From DIGJ01 sp041821315 (GTDB lineage: Bacteria > Bacillota > Clostridia > Lachnospirales > Lachnospiraceae): a stretch of DNA of 64,000 nt. Each line of letters starts with the position of its first letter. Position 1 is the first letter of the stretch. The position numbers were made by a program, and so were the translations under genes. The notes beneath the pieces were generated by a model. It was given only the letters and a program-made list of their open reading frames with translations. It did not search any database and was not told where the DNA came from. The DNA is taken from contig JBGUEO010000001.1 of NCBI GenBank assembly GCA_041821315.1, positions 248,001 through 312,000 on the forward strand, in the 5' to 3' direction. Below are positions 44,192 to 52,880 of this stretch, piece after piece.

Positions 44192-45238
44192 ATGTCTGGA
44201 ACATGGACAAGTCAAAACAAAATATTACCTGGCGCATATGTTAGTTTTTTAACAAATACAGTGCTTTCGATTACTCCTGGAGAACGAGGAATTGTCGTAT
44301 TACTGCAGGAGATGAGTACGGGAACAGCGGGTGATCAGTATATGATTACGGCGACGGATAAAACAGCATATCCTAGTGACACAACACAAATGGATAAACT
44401 ACTTGTGGATGAAGCCCTAAAAGGCGCGCAAACGGTTATAGTATACAATTTAGGAACTTCTCATACGGCACAAGTAATCGAAACGGCACTGAATGAGTTA
44501 AAGACGCTTGTATTTCATACCATTTGCTATCCTTATGAAAATGCTACCTATGCATCCAACCAAAGTACGATTGCAAAATGGATTGAGGAAATGAGAAAAG
44601 AGGAGGGATTAAAAGTACAGGCAGTACTTGCAGATTATCAAGCAGATAATGAAGCAATTATTAATGTAACGCAGGGGGTTAAGCTATCCGACGGAACAAT
44701 TTTTACATCGGCGCAGACGACAGCTTGGGTTAGTGGTGTTACAGCGGGAGCCAGCATAAGTCAGTCGATTACAGGAAAAATCTATCTAGGAGTGATTGAT
44801 GTAGTGCCTAGAATGACGAAACGTGAAATGGAGATAGCCGTTGCGGCGGGTGAATTTATTTTTAAAGTAGATACCGCGGAAAATGTAACAGCGGTTTATG
44901 ATATTAACTCATTAACAACGTATACCGTAGAAAAGGGAAAGATATTTCGAAAAAATCGGGTGATTCGGACCCTTGATGGTATTGACAAAGATATTGTTCA
45001 AATTTTTGAAAGCAACTACATTGGAAAAATAAATAATACTGCAGATGGACGATCGCTTTTAAGGGCAACACTAGTTCAATACTTCAATGAACTTCAAAGA
45101 CTACAAGTAATTATGAATTTTACACAAAAAGATATAGAAATAACGCAGGGAAACGGCTCAGATGCTGTTGTGATTGACTGTTATATTCAACCAGTTGATT
45201 CCGTTGAAAAAATCTATATTACAGTAAATTTAGCGTAA
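44192..45238 (+). CDS. Contractile tail sheath protein
   Basis: This is a 348-residue sheath subunit of the XkdK/diffocin size class. The N-terminal LPGAYVSFLTNT, the CYPYENATY region, and a C-terminal domain with ATLVQYFNELQR and IDCYIQPVDSVEKIYITV are typical. It forms the contractile outer cylinder that drives the tube through a target envelope. AAGAAGG precedes ATG. Confidence 0.9.
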   Translation: MSGTWTSQNKILPGAYVSFLTNTVLSITPGERGIVVLLQEMSTGTAGDQYMITATDKTAYPSDTTQMDKLLVDEALKGAQTVIVYNLGTSHTAQVIETALNELKTLVFHTICYPYENATYASNQSTIAKWIEEMRKEEGLKVQAVLADYQADNEAIINVTQGVKLSDGTIFTSAQTTAWVSGVTAGASISQSITGKIYLGVIDVVPRMTKREMEIAVAAGEFIFKVDTAENVTAVYDINSLTTYTVEKGKIFRKNRVIRTLDGIDKDIVQIFESNYIGKINNTADGRSLLRATLVQYFNELQRLQVIMNFTQKDIEITQGNGSDAVVIDCYIQPVDSVEKIYITVNLA

Positions 45239-45254
45239 GGAGGAGAAAGATAAG

Positions 45255-45731
45255 ATGGCAGATAAATTTATTCAGTTAGCAGATACGATATCGTCCCATG
45301 AAGGGAAAGCATATATTACACGTGATGGTGTAAATAGAGAGTTATTTGAGGTGTCTTCCCTCAGTTCTCAAATTGATTTGGTGGTCGCTTCTAAAAGGAT
45401 GTTAGGAAATCGAATGACACAGCATAAAGTAGTTGGAGCAGAAGGAACTGGTTCCCTGACCATGTATTTTATGAATAGTGATGCGTTGAATCAGACAATT
45501 CATTATCTGAGTACTGGAAGATACAATGGAATTAATTTGCAAGTATGGAATGAAGATTCACAATCAACCGTGGGAAAACAAGAAGTTTTATTGACGAATG
45601 TGATATTAAACAGTATACCTGCTGCTATTTTAGATGATGGTTCGGATGACCCAATTACATTTGATACAGACTTTACATTTGATGGAATTGAAAACCTTGA
45701 ATCATTTGCACTACCAGAAATTTATCGATAA
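45255..45731 (+). CDS. Tail tube protein
   Basis: This is a 158-residue protein of the XkdM (DUF2001) tube family: SSHEGKAYITRDGVNRELFEV, MLGNRMTQHKVVGAEGTGSLTMYF (seen in parts) and ITFDTDFTFDGIE. It polymerises into the inner tube inside the sheath. It directly follows the sheath gene, the invariant order in contractile tails. Confidence 0.9.
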   Translation: MADKFIQLADTISSHEGKAYITRDGVNRELFEVSSLSSQIDLVVASKRMLGNRMTQHKVVGAEGTGSLTMYFMNSDALNQTIHYLSTGRYNGINLQVWNEDSQSTVGKQEVLLTNVILNSIPAAILDDGSDDPITFDTDFTFDGIENLESFALPEIYR

Positions 45732-45774
45732 TAATTTGGGGAGCAAAGGCTCCCTTTTAGAAAAGGAGAACAGT

Positions 45775-46179
45775 ATGAGTTCATTAAATGCATTTTTACA
45801 CCCAATCCAAGCAGAGGAAAAAGAAGTGATTATATCCAAAAGGTTTGTTGAAAATGGAAAGCCAGTCGCTTTTATTATTCGCCCAATTCAGCAAGAGGAA
45901 AACAAGCTCTTGATTAAAAAGTATACCAAGAGAGATAAAAAAGGAAATGAAACTTTTGATAAAACAGAATATGTATCTGCACTTACAGCAAGCGGAGTTG
46001 TTCATCCTGATTTAGCAAATGCAGAGTTGCAAAAGGCATATGGTGTACTTGGAGAATCATCCTTGTTACAAAAGATGCTCTACATTGGAGAGTATGCGGA
46101 ATTAGCACAGGCAGTGCAACAACTTAGTGGATTGGATGAAAGTATCAATGATGACATTGAAGAGGCAAAAAACGAATAA
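45775..46179 (+). CDS. Tail assembly chaperone, upstream frame (XkdN-like)
   Basis: This is a 134-residue chaperone of the XkdN family (LNAFLHPIQAEEKEVIISKRF, HPDLANAELQKAYGV). It holds the tape-measure protein during tube assembly. ATG 45775 with AAAAGGAG upstream is the start; the open frame extends upstream only by chance. Near the stop it contains A AAA AAC (46167-46173) in the phase for a -1 shift into the next frame. Confidence 0.85.
   Translation: MSSLNAFLHPIQAEEKEVIISKRFVENGKPVAFIIRPIQQEENKLLIKKYTKRDKKGNETFDKTEYVSALTASGVVHPDLANAELQKAYGVLGESSLLQKMLYIGEYAELAQAVQQLSGLDESINDDIEEAKNE
46167..46173 (+). other. Programmed -1 ribosomal frameshift site
   Basis: A AAA AAC fits the X XXY YYZ heptamer with zero-frame codons AAA and AAC. 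After slippage the reading continues with no stop through 46173-46367, as in phage G-GT chaperones. Confidence 0.75.
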
Positions 46180-46196
46180 AGCAAAATGATGCGGAA

Positions 46197-46367
46197 ATGA
46201 ATTTAGCACATTTTGCATTACAAAAATTACATATTCTTCCTTCGGTTCTTGATTCTATGGATGAAAAAGAAAAAGCATTTGTGTATGCAAGTATTCTATT
46301 GCGAATCGAGGAAGAGAAAAAACAAGTTGCTAGAATGAAATCAAAGAAAGGAGGTAGAACAAGGTAA
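46197..46367 (+). CDS. Tail assembly chaperone, downstream frame (T-like extension)
   Basis: This 56-residue frame (NLAHFALQKLHILPS...) lies one frame back from the chaperone upstream and just before the tape-measure gene, where the GT extension of tail chaperones is encoded. It has little ribosome site of its own and is best read as the C-terminal part of a frameshift fusion, which would be about 190 residues. The stop overlaps the tape-measure ATG by one base. Confidence 0.75.
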   Translation: MNLAHFALQKLHILPSVLDSMDEKEKAFVYASILLRIEEEKKQVARMKSKKGGRTR

Positions 46368-48187
46368 TGGCAGATTTAAATACAGTGATTCAATTATATG
46401 GTAACTATGCATCTATGGTTTCCAATGTACTAGGCAAAATCAATCCGGAAAATTTGATTCAGATGGCTAAGGCGGGAATTAATCTTTCCAATGAATTTAT
46501 CAATGCAAATAAAAAAATTGATTCCATGAATGATGGGTTGCAAACGCAGCTTGACCTACAAAAGAAAATAGTGAATGCAGCAGAGCGTTCCGGAGGGTCG
46601 TATACCAATATGGTATCGGATGTATCAAGCATGCAATCAACGGGTGCATTTGATACGAATGAGGAAACACTTGCCTTTACAGAACTTGCGAATAAAAGTA
46701 CGAAAGTTGGACAGACAGATCCATCCGGACAAAATGCGGCAATGGAACATGTAACACAAATTATGAGTGCGGGAACGATGCAGGGGGATGATTTTACATC
46801 TATAGCGAATAACGCACCGTTAATTGCAGAGGCTATTGAACGGTATACGGACAAGTCAAGTGAAGAACTTGCAAAAATGGCAGAAAATGGTGAGATTTCT
46901 TCGGATCTAATCAAAAATGCAATGTTTGAATCAGCGGATCGTATCAACGGAGCATTCGATAAGCTACCATTGAATTTTTCAAATATTATGGATACCATAA
47001 AAAATACGGCCGTAAATCAATTTACTCCAATTGCCAACCTTATACAACAATTGATAAACAGTGAAGAGGTTAGCACGATAGTAAATATAATATTATTGGG
47101 AATTCGATTGATTGGGAGTGGTGTAAATGAGCTGATTGCTTTTATGACGGATAATTGGCCGATGATTCAAGCGTTATTAATGGCAACTGCAATTTATCTG
47201 GCTGCGGTACTAGGACCTGGATTTATTGCTGCTGGGATTGAGGGATTAAGTGCGGGGTTAGCAATTGCGGCAGCATGGATTATGGCAATGGCGCCAATTC
47301 TTTTAGCAATAGCGGCAATTGCATTAATCATATACGCTTTTATGCAGATGGGTGTGACGGTAGAAGATATTTTTGGAGTGATTGGTGGAATCATTGGTGC
47401 TACAATTGCTGGAATATGGAATCTATTTCTTAGTTTGTTTGAGTTGGTGCTAGGAATAGTAAATACGTTGATGAACTGTTTTGCTGTATTTGTGAATTAT
47501 TTGGCCAATGCGTTCACTAATCCAATTTCATCCATTATATATCTATTTCAAGGGTTGGCAGATATCGTACTGGGTGTTCTTGAGAAAATAGCATCTGCAA
47601 TGGACTTTGTATTTGGAAGTACGATGGCGGATACCATATCCGAATGGCGAGTTGGCATAAAAGATATGGCAGATAAAGCGGTAAAAGAATATGCACCAGA
47701 TGAAACATATAAAAAAGAGGTAGACAATGCTGAATATAGTGTATCTGATTTTGGATTAAACAGAATGGACCTGGGAAGTGGCTATAATGCAGGAAAGAAA
47801 ACAGCAAAGGATATCTATGGTGATATGGGGAATAAGATCAAAAATCTGCAAAAATCACTTAGTCCAGATGATTATGGTTATAAGGATGACCCGGATCAAA
47901 GTACTTTAAATGTTCCAGCAGGCACGGTAAGTAACCCATTGTCTGTTAAAGGGACAGGAGCGAATAACACAGTAGGTGTTGATATGTCAGAGGAAGATAT
48001 GGGGTATCTGCGAGACTTGGCAGAGAGAGACTATATCAATCAATTTAAAACAGCAACATTAGCACCAAATATCCAAGTGACATTTGGTGATATCCATGAA
48101 AATGCAGATGCAAATGCAATTGCAGGAAGAATAAAAACAATACTGCAAGAAGAAATAGCGACAACAGCAGAGGGGGCTTATGTATAA
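46367..48187 (+). CDS. Tail tape-measure protein
   Basis: This 606-residue protein sets tail length. It has an N-terminal tape-measure domain (DFTSIANNAPLIAEAIERYT with FDKLPLNFSNIMDTIKNTA) and several hydrophobic helices at about 250-400 that would enter the target membrane. A polar C-terminus ends in ATTAEGAYV. It is short for a phage myovirus and within the tailocin range. Strong AAAGGAGG ribosome site. Confidence 0.9.
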   Translation: MADLNTVIQLYGNYASMVSNVLGKINPENLIQMAKAGINLSNEFINANKKIDSMNDGLQTQLDLQKKIVNAAERSGGSYTNMVSDVSSMQSTGAFDTNEETLAFTELANKSTKVGQTDPSGQNAAMEHVTQIMSAGTMQGDDFTSIANNAPLIAEAIERYTDKSSEELAKMAENGEISSDLIKNAMFESADRINGAFDKLPLNFSNIMDTIKNTAVNQFTPIANLIQQLINSEEVSTIVNIILLGIRLIGSGVNELIAFMTDNWPMIQALLMATAIYLAAVLGPGFIAAGIEGLSAGLAIAAAWIMAMAPILLAIAAIALIIYAFMQMGVTVEDIFGVIGGIIGATIAGIWNLFLSLFELVLGIVNTLMNCFAVFVNYLANAFTNPISSIIYLFQGLADIVLGVLEKIASAMDFVFGSTMADTISEWRVGIKDMADKAVKEYAPDETYKKEVDNAEYSVSDFGLNRMDLGSGYNAGKKTAKDIYGDMGNKIKNLQKSLSPDDYGYKDDPDQSTLNVPAGTVSNPLSVKGTGANNTVGVDMSEEDMGYLRDLAERDYINQFKTATLAPNIQVTFGDIHENADANAIAGRIKTILQEEIATTAEGAYV

Positions 48188-48876
48188 TGAGTAGTTATGC
48201 AATATTTTTTGATTATAATAATGAGACATATCGACTTCCGGTAAATCCAGAGCAAATGGAAGTGTCAAGTACACAGAGTATAGAAACGTATAAAATATTA
48301 AATGCTGGTCAAATAGCAATCCCTTCTGGTATGGAACTGAAAAAATTCAAGTTTGAGACGGAGCTTCCAATCCGTCCGCAGCATTATATCGTAACGCCCA
48401 ATCGGTTTTTGGGTGCAGATGCGTACTTAAATTTGTTTGAAACATGGAGAAGTGAAAAGGAGGCAATACGACTGATTGCAACCAATGGAATCAGCGAAGA
48501 TATCAATACGCTGGTACTGATCGAAGACATTACAATTACTGAAAAGGCAGGAGAAGAAGGAGACAAATATGTTTCGTTTAGTCTCTTGGAATATAATCCG
48601 TTTGATATGGTGTCTGTGTTCCTAGTGAATGAAAAACCGAACAAAAGTGCTTCGAAAACAAAGAAGACTGTATCTAAAAAAAAGAATCGTACAGAGACAA
48701 AATATCCAAAAAATAATGGATACTATGTTGTACAAAAAAATGACACATTGTGGGCAATTGCAAAAAAATATTATGGAGAGGGAGCAGCGTATACAAAACT
48801 ATATCATGCCAATAAAGATAAAATAAAAAACCCAAACTTAATCTATGTTGGTCAAAAACTTACGATACCAAGTTAG
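48187..48876 (+). CDS. LysM-domain tail hub protein (XkdP-like)
   Basis: This is a 229-residue protein. The N-terminal part matches XkdP-type hub proteins (YRLPVNPEQMEVSSTQS). A Lys-rich linker precedes a C-terminal LysM module (YYVVQKNDTLWAIAKKYYG...YVGQKLTIPS) that binds peptidoglycan and helps the tube tip engage the wall. It starts on the last base of the tape-measure stop. Confidence 0.9.
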   Translation: MSSYAIFFDYNNETYRLPVNPEQMEVSSTQSIETYKILNAGQIAIPSGMELKKFKFETELPIRPQHYIVTPNRFLGADAYLNLFETWRSEKEAIRLIATNGISEDINTLVLIEDITITEKAGEEGDKYVSFSLLEYNPFDMVSVFLVNEKPNKSASKTKKTVSKKKNRTETKYPKNNGYYVVQKNDTLWAIAKKYYGEGAAYTKLYHANKDKIKNPNLIYVGQKLTIPS

Positions 48877-48886
48877 GGGGGATGAA

Positions 48887-49822
48887 ATGGAATTTATAGT
48901 TGATACGGATGGAAAGCTGTTTGAAATAAGTGAGCTTATAAAAGAAGTTTCTTTTTCAGAGAAGCTGAATGATGGATGCAGCAAGTTAGAGTTTTCTTAT
49001 GTAGAGGATGAGTTGAAGATTCAAAACGGAAGTATTGTAAGGTTTGTATATGATGATTTTAAATTTTTTGGTCGTGTCTTTAAACATGCGAGCAATAGCA
49101 AACAAGAAATCAGCGTAACAGCATATGATCAGTTACGATATGCAAAAGCGAAAGATAGTATTGTGATTGAAAACGATACGGTTACGACATTATGCAATCG
49201 AATGTGCAATAACTTTGGATTCAGGACGGGTAAGATTACGGATACAAAGTATCAATTGAAAAAGAGTGTAAAAGAAGATAAAACGTGGTTGGATATAATA
49301 TATGAAGCAATCTCAGATACACTTACCAATAAAGGAAAATGGTATTCCATGCGAGATGAATACGGAAGAGTTGCAATTCGAGATTTAGAAGATTTGACAC
49401 TGAATCTCATCCTTGGTGACAAGAGTCTTTGCTATGAATTTGATTATTCAAAATCAATTGATGATGAATTTTATAATCAGATAAAACTGTTTGTAAAGGG
49501 AAAAGAAATAAAGGAGAGTCAGATGGTAGTCTCACGTGATATAGAGTCAATCGATACCTATGGATTTTTGCAGTATTATGAGAAAGCAGATGAAAATAGC
49601 AATCTTAGTCAGGCAAAGGCGAAAGCAGATATGCTGTTACGACTCTATAATAGAGAGGCAGAAAGCCTGACACTGAAATGTTTAGGAGATAAACGAATTC
49701 GCGCAGGCAATAGCTTTTATGCCCAAATTGGGGATATTGATATGAAACAACGATTAATCGTAAAAAATGTAACGCATTCATTTTTGCCTGTTCACACGAT
49801 GTCAATCGAGGTATGTATATGA
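48887..49822 (+). CDS. Baseplate hub protein (XkdQ/gpD-like)
   Basis: This is a 311-residue hub subunit resembling XkdQ and T4 gp27/P2 gpD. Cues are KLNDGCSKLEFSYVED, the GRVFKHASNSKQEISVTAYDQLRY region and a final SFLPVHTMSIEV. It joins the tube to the baseplate. ATG 48887 behind AGGGGGGATGA is chosen. Confidence 0.85.
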   Translation: MEFIVDTDGKLFEISELIKEVSFSEKLNDGCSKLEFSYVEDELKIQNGSIVRFVYDDFKFFGRVFKHASNSKQEISVTAYDQLRYAKAKDSIVIENDTVTTLCNRMCNNFGFRTGKITDTKYQLKKSVKEDKTWLDIIYEAISDTLTNKGKWYSMRDEYGRVAIRDLEDLTLNLILGDKSLCYEFDYSKSIDDEFYNQIKLFVKGKEIKESQMVVSRDIESIDTYGFLQYYEKADENSNLSQAKAKADMLLRLYNREAESLTLKCLGDKRIRAGNSFYAQIGDIDMKQRLIVKNVTHSFLPVHTMSIEVCI

Positions 49823-50052
49823 TAAATGAAATAAAACGAATTATAGATAATTACATTAGGAATGAAAAACTTTGTGCAATGCTGATTGGAACGGTTGTGA
49901 GCAATGGAATTCAAATAAGTGAGAAATTGGTCATTCCAAATGAATTCATTGTTGGAACCCTAAAAATGGTGATGAGAGACGGTCAAAAGGTTCGTCTTCT
50001 TCGCAATCATGGCGGACAACAGTTTTATATTTTGGAGGTGATAGAAAAATGA
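49819..50052 (+). CDS. Baseplate protein, DUF2577 (XkdR-like)
   Basis: This is a 77-residue OB-fold-like protein (LCAMLIGTVVSNGIQIS, LVIPNEFIVG, MRDGQKVRLLRNHGGQQFYIL) of the DUF2577 family found after XkdQ. It is a probable spike or hub accessory. It overlaps the stop of the gene before by 4 bp; ATG 49813 is an alternative start. Confidence 0.82.
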   Translation: MINEIKRIIDNYIRNEKLCAMLIGTVVSNGIQISEKLVIPNEFIVGTLKMVMRDGQKVRLLRNHGGQQFYILEVIEK

Positions 50053-50444
50053 TACAAAGTGTATTATTGGATGAAGCGTTTGAAATTCAAGATGAGCTGG
50101 AATCCACAAAAACGTATCAGCTGTTTGATTTTAAAATTCAAGGGTACATAGAAGGTATGCAGGCGTTGAAGCAGTCAATATACAAAATACTTAGTACACA
50201 ACAATATGAGTATCCAATTTATAGTTTTGACTATGGTATAAATCTAGAAAGTTTAATTGGGAAGGAAGCGGCATACGTAAAAGTTGAATTAAAGCGACGG
50301 ATCAAAGAATGTTTGCTCCAGGATAAAAGGGTACAAGATGTAACAGACTTTGTTTTTGATGTAGGAGAAGATACTATATGCGCTACCTTTAAGGTAGTGA
50401 GTATGTATGGAGAAATTACGATTACACAGGAGGTGAGTAATTAG
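50049..50444 (+). CDS. Baseplate wedge protein, DUF2634 (XkdS, gp25-like)
   Basis: This 131-residue protein matches the gp25/lysozyme-like wedge family: ILSTQQYEYPIYSFDYGINLESLIGK, LKRRIKECLLQDKRV and FKVVSMYGEITI. It initiates sheath assembly at the baseplate. 4-bp overlap with the preceding gene and 1-bp overlap with the next. Confidence 0.88.
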   Translation: MIQSVLLDEAFEIQDELESTKTYQLFDFKIQGYIEGMQALKQSIYKILSTQQYEYPIYSFDYGINLESLIGKEAAYVKVELKRRIKECLLQDKRVQDVTDFVFDVGEDTICATFKVVSMYGEITITQEVSN

Positions 50445-51460
50445 TGTGGGAAGATATGACGTATGATGCAATTTTGTTTGATATGTTAAATCAGGTTACG
50501 GATGGCATTGATAAAAGAGAAGGATCCATTATTTATGATGCACTCGCCCCTTGTGCATATAAATTGGCAGAGACCTATTTTCAACTGAGCAACTTTATGG
50601 ATTTGGTAAGTGGGGATACGGCAGTTGAGGCTTATCTGGATCGGGTAGTTTCCGATTATGGAATTAAAAGAAAAGCAGCTACTTATGCAAAACGAAAGGT
50701 AGAGACAAGTGCATCCATAGAAATCGGGTCTAGGTGGGGATTAAATGATACAACCTATATCATTGTTGAAAAGATATCGGAGCTAGTATACTCTGCTCAG
50801 TGTGAACAATTAGGATCGCCCGGAAATTTATATACGGGAGTACTAGAAAATATAGACAACATAAATACTGTAAATGCAATGTTAACGGATGTTTTGATTA
50901 GCGGAGAAGATGAAGAGACGGATGAGAATCTTCGTTTCCGCTATTATTCCAAAATCAGAATGCCTTCTACGAGTGGAAACTGTAATGATTATAAGCAGTG
51001 GGCATTAGAAGTAACGGGTGTAGGTGATGCAGAGATAGTTCCGCTTTGGAATGGTGCAGGTAGTGTAAAAGTAGTTATTGTTGATAATGATAAGAAACCG
51101 ACCTCTCAATTGTTAATCGAAGAAACGGCTGCATATATCGAAGAAAAGCGTCCGATTGGAGCAAGTGTTACGGTAACTTCGGCAACGGCAAAGGAAATTG
51201 ATATCAAAGCAAAGATTTGTCTTGCAGCAGGATATCATTTAGCAGAAGTGCTTACTTCTTTTCAAAAAGATATGACGGAATATTTTAAAAGCATAGCTTT
51301 TTCACTTACCTATGTAAGCTTTGCAAAAGTGGGGACGATTCTTTTAAACACAGATGGAGTTGTAGATTATAACAATTTGAAGGTAAATGGAAGTAATGGT
51401 AATGTTGCCTTGCAAGGAGAAGAAATACCGATGATTGGTAATATAGGACTGGAGGTGTGA
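50444..51460 (+). CDS. Baseplate J-like protein (XkdT)
   Basis: This is a 338-residue baseplate wedge protein. GSIIYDALAPCAYKLAETY, LDRVVSDYGIKRKAATYAK and EETDENLRFRYYSKI...GNCNDYKQWALEV...VGDAEIVPLWNGAGSVKV mark the baseplate J family. It starts at GTG 50444, one base before the end of the DUF2634 gene, with GGAGGTGAG upstream. Confidence 0.9.
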   Translation: MWEDMTYDAILFDMLNQVTDGIDKREGSIIYDALAPCAYKLAETYFQLSNFMDLVSGDTAVEAYLDRVVSDYGIKRKAATYAKRKVETSASIEIGSRWGLNDTTYIIVEKISELVYSAQCEQLGSPGNLYTGVLENIDNINTVNAMLTDVLISGEDEETDENLRFRYYSKIRMPSTSGNCNDYKQWALEVTGVGDAEIVPLWNGAGSVKVVIVDNDKKPTSQLLIEETAAYIEEKRPIGASVTVTSATAKEIDIKAKICLAAGYHLAEVLTSFQKDMTEYFKSIAFSLTYVSFAKVGTILLNTDGVVDYNNLKVNGSNGNVALQGEEIPMIGNIGLEV

Positions 51461-51461
51461 T

Positions 51462-51839
51462 ATGTTTATTGAAAAACTGAATAAAAAGCAGGATGGAAGC
51501 ATCTATGTAGTGGAGGAAAAACAGGCAGTTGTAGATGGAAAATATGAAGGGTATCTCGAACATGATAATGCAAATTTGAGTACCGTTAAAGTTTATTCCA
51601 AACAAAAATTGGCTGGAGATGAACTTACAAATGTTATTCTTTCAATACCCAGTGAAACACCATGGAAAACCTATGTAAAAATATTTGCAACGGTCGAATA
51701 CGTTTTTATTACATATGAAACGACAGGAGATACCATAGAAGCAGAAGATATCAATGTCTTGCAAGAGGCGGCAACTAGAATTCAAGAGGAATTGGAACAC
51801 TATAGAGAAGTCGGAAGTATAAGTGGAGGGACTTTTTAG
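51462..51839 (+). CDS. Hypothetical baseplate- or fibre-region protein
   Basis: This is a 125-residue protein with no family I recognise. It opens MFIEKLNKKQDGSIYVV and ends SISGGTF. The same SGGTF ending and the downstream ribosome-site/ATGGCAAGAAAA segment recur at the end of the fibre gene at 52869, so this gene borders a duplicated cassette. It lies where xkdU would be expected. Confidence 0.6.
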   Translation: MFIEKLNKKQDGSIYVVEEKQAVVDGKYEGYLEHDNANLSTVKVYSKQKLAGDELTNVILSIPSETPWKTYVKIFATVEYVFITYETTGDTIEAEDINVLQEAATRIQEELEHYREVGSISGGTF

Positions 51840-51848
51840 GAGGTAAAA

Positions 51849-52364
51849 ATGGCAAGAAAACAGAGGATCACACTATATCAGGGGCTAAAAGCGAGCCTCG
51901 AAGGTGCATCTTTACAGGCAGGAGAAATGGGATTTTGTACGGATACAAAAGAAGTTTTTATTGGTGATACGCTTGGAAAGACCTATTTTGTTGGACGGGC
52001 TTTAAGCGGAACACAAGCAGCAAGACCAAATGCTGGGAATCAAGGAAGACTGTATTATGTTACAGGCGGAAGTAATATAGGTTATTTATATTATGATTCT
52101 GGCTCTGATTGGGTAAGAATAAATGTACAAAAACTAAGTGAGGCTTCTGGTAGCTTAGATGATATCTCGGATGGTACAGCGTATGCGAAGATAAGATTAG
52201 CAGATGTTACAAATGGACAAGTTAATAAGGTCTCGGATGGCAGTAATTGCAAAACGGCAGCAGAAATTAAAAACCATATGGATGACAGTACAAAGCATCG
52301 ACAGATCAATGATTCTGGAATGGCTGCAATCGATTTGTGGAGTGCACAAAAAGATACAAAATGA
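51849..52364 (+). CDS. Tail fibre, N-terminal part (frameshifted)
   Basis: This 171-residue product begins with a phage-fibre N-terminal domain of the Mtd/hyaluronidase-N type (LQAGEMGFCTDTKEVFIGD), then a GRLYYVTGG and STKHRQINDSG region. It stops abruptly after WSAQKDTK. The plus-one frame continues without interruption as KIQNEIKLAK and so on, so one extra base near the A5 run at 52348-52352 has cut a gene of about 340 codons. Confidence 0.75.
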   Translation: MARKQRITLYQGLKASLEGASLQAGEMGFCTDTKEVFIGDTLGKTYFVGRALSGTQAARPNAGNQGRLYYVTGGSNIGYLYYDSGSDWVRINVQKLSEASGSLDDISDGTAYAKIRLADVTNGQVNKVSDGSNCKTAAEIKNHMDDSTKHRQINDSGMAAIDLWSAQKDTK

Positions 52365-52869
52365 AATTAAGTTGGCAAAACACAACATAGAACCACAGGC
52401 GTCGGTAAAAAACAAACATATAACAACACCAGCAGTCAGACCATCTGCTGGGGAACGATATATTATTCCGGTTGAAGCATCCGGTGAATGGTCGGGAAAA
52501 GAAAATCAAATCGCAGAATATACAACAGTATGGACGTATTATTCACCAGCAATTGGATGGACAACCTATGTAGATGATGAGCAGAAGGTTTATAGTTGGA
52601 ATGGAACGGCATGGGTGAGGACAGGAGGCGCTTTGCAGACCATCCAAGCTGGAAATGGTCTTATAGGAGGCGGGCAGGCAGATTCTGTAGCAATTCATGT
52701 AGGTGGTGGAGATGGGATATCCGTTGGGAGTGATACAATATCGGCAAAGGCAGGAAAAGGAATTGCTGTAGGCAGTACAGGAATTGAAGCTAACATCGAT
52801 GGTGAAAGCATTACGTATGGAGATGGAAATCGATTGACGGTATCTGTTGTTAGTGGCGGAACATTTTAA
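52342..52869 (+). CDS. Tail fibre, C-terminal part with DUF2793-like domain (after frameshift)
   Basis: This continues the fibre in the plus-one frame. Meaningful sequence runs from about 52348: ITTPAVRPSAGERYIIPVEASG, GKENQIAEYTT, SPAIGWTTYVDDEQKVYSWNGTAW (a DUF2793-like module), then a Gly/Ser-rich repeat tail ending VVSGGTF. No good ribosome site exists; GTG 52342 is only a formal start. It is silent unless a +1 shift or reinitiation occurs. Confidence 0.6.
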   Translation: MHKKIQNEIKLAKHNIEPQASVKNKHITTPAVRPSAGERYIIPVEASGEWSGKENQIAEYTTVWTYYSPAIGWTTYVDDEQKVYSWNGTAWVRTGGALQTIQAGNGLIGGGQADSVAIHVGGGDGISVGSDTISAKAGKGIAVGSTGIEANIDGESITYGDGNRLTVSVVSGGTF

Positions 52870-52880
52870 GGAGGGTATAT

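Noticed and set aside
46459..46998. Minus-strand 179-codon frame
   Set aside because: It is a shadow of the tape-measure gene; its composition mirrors the real frame.
52204..52341. ATG 52204 as the start of the second fibre frame
   Set aside because: The residues before about 52345 overlap the real upstream frame and look like out-of-frame sequence; the homologous part begins only after the frameshift point.
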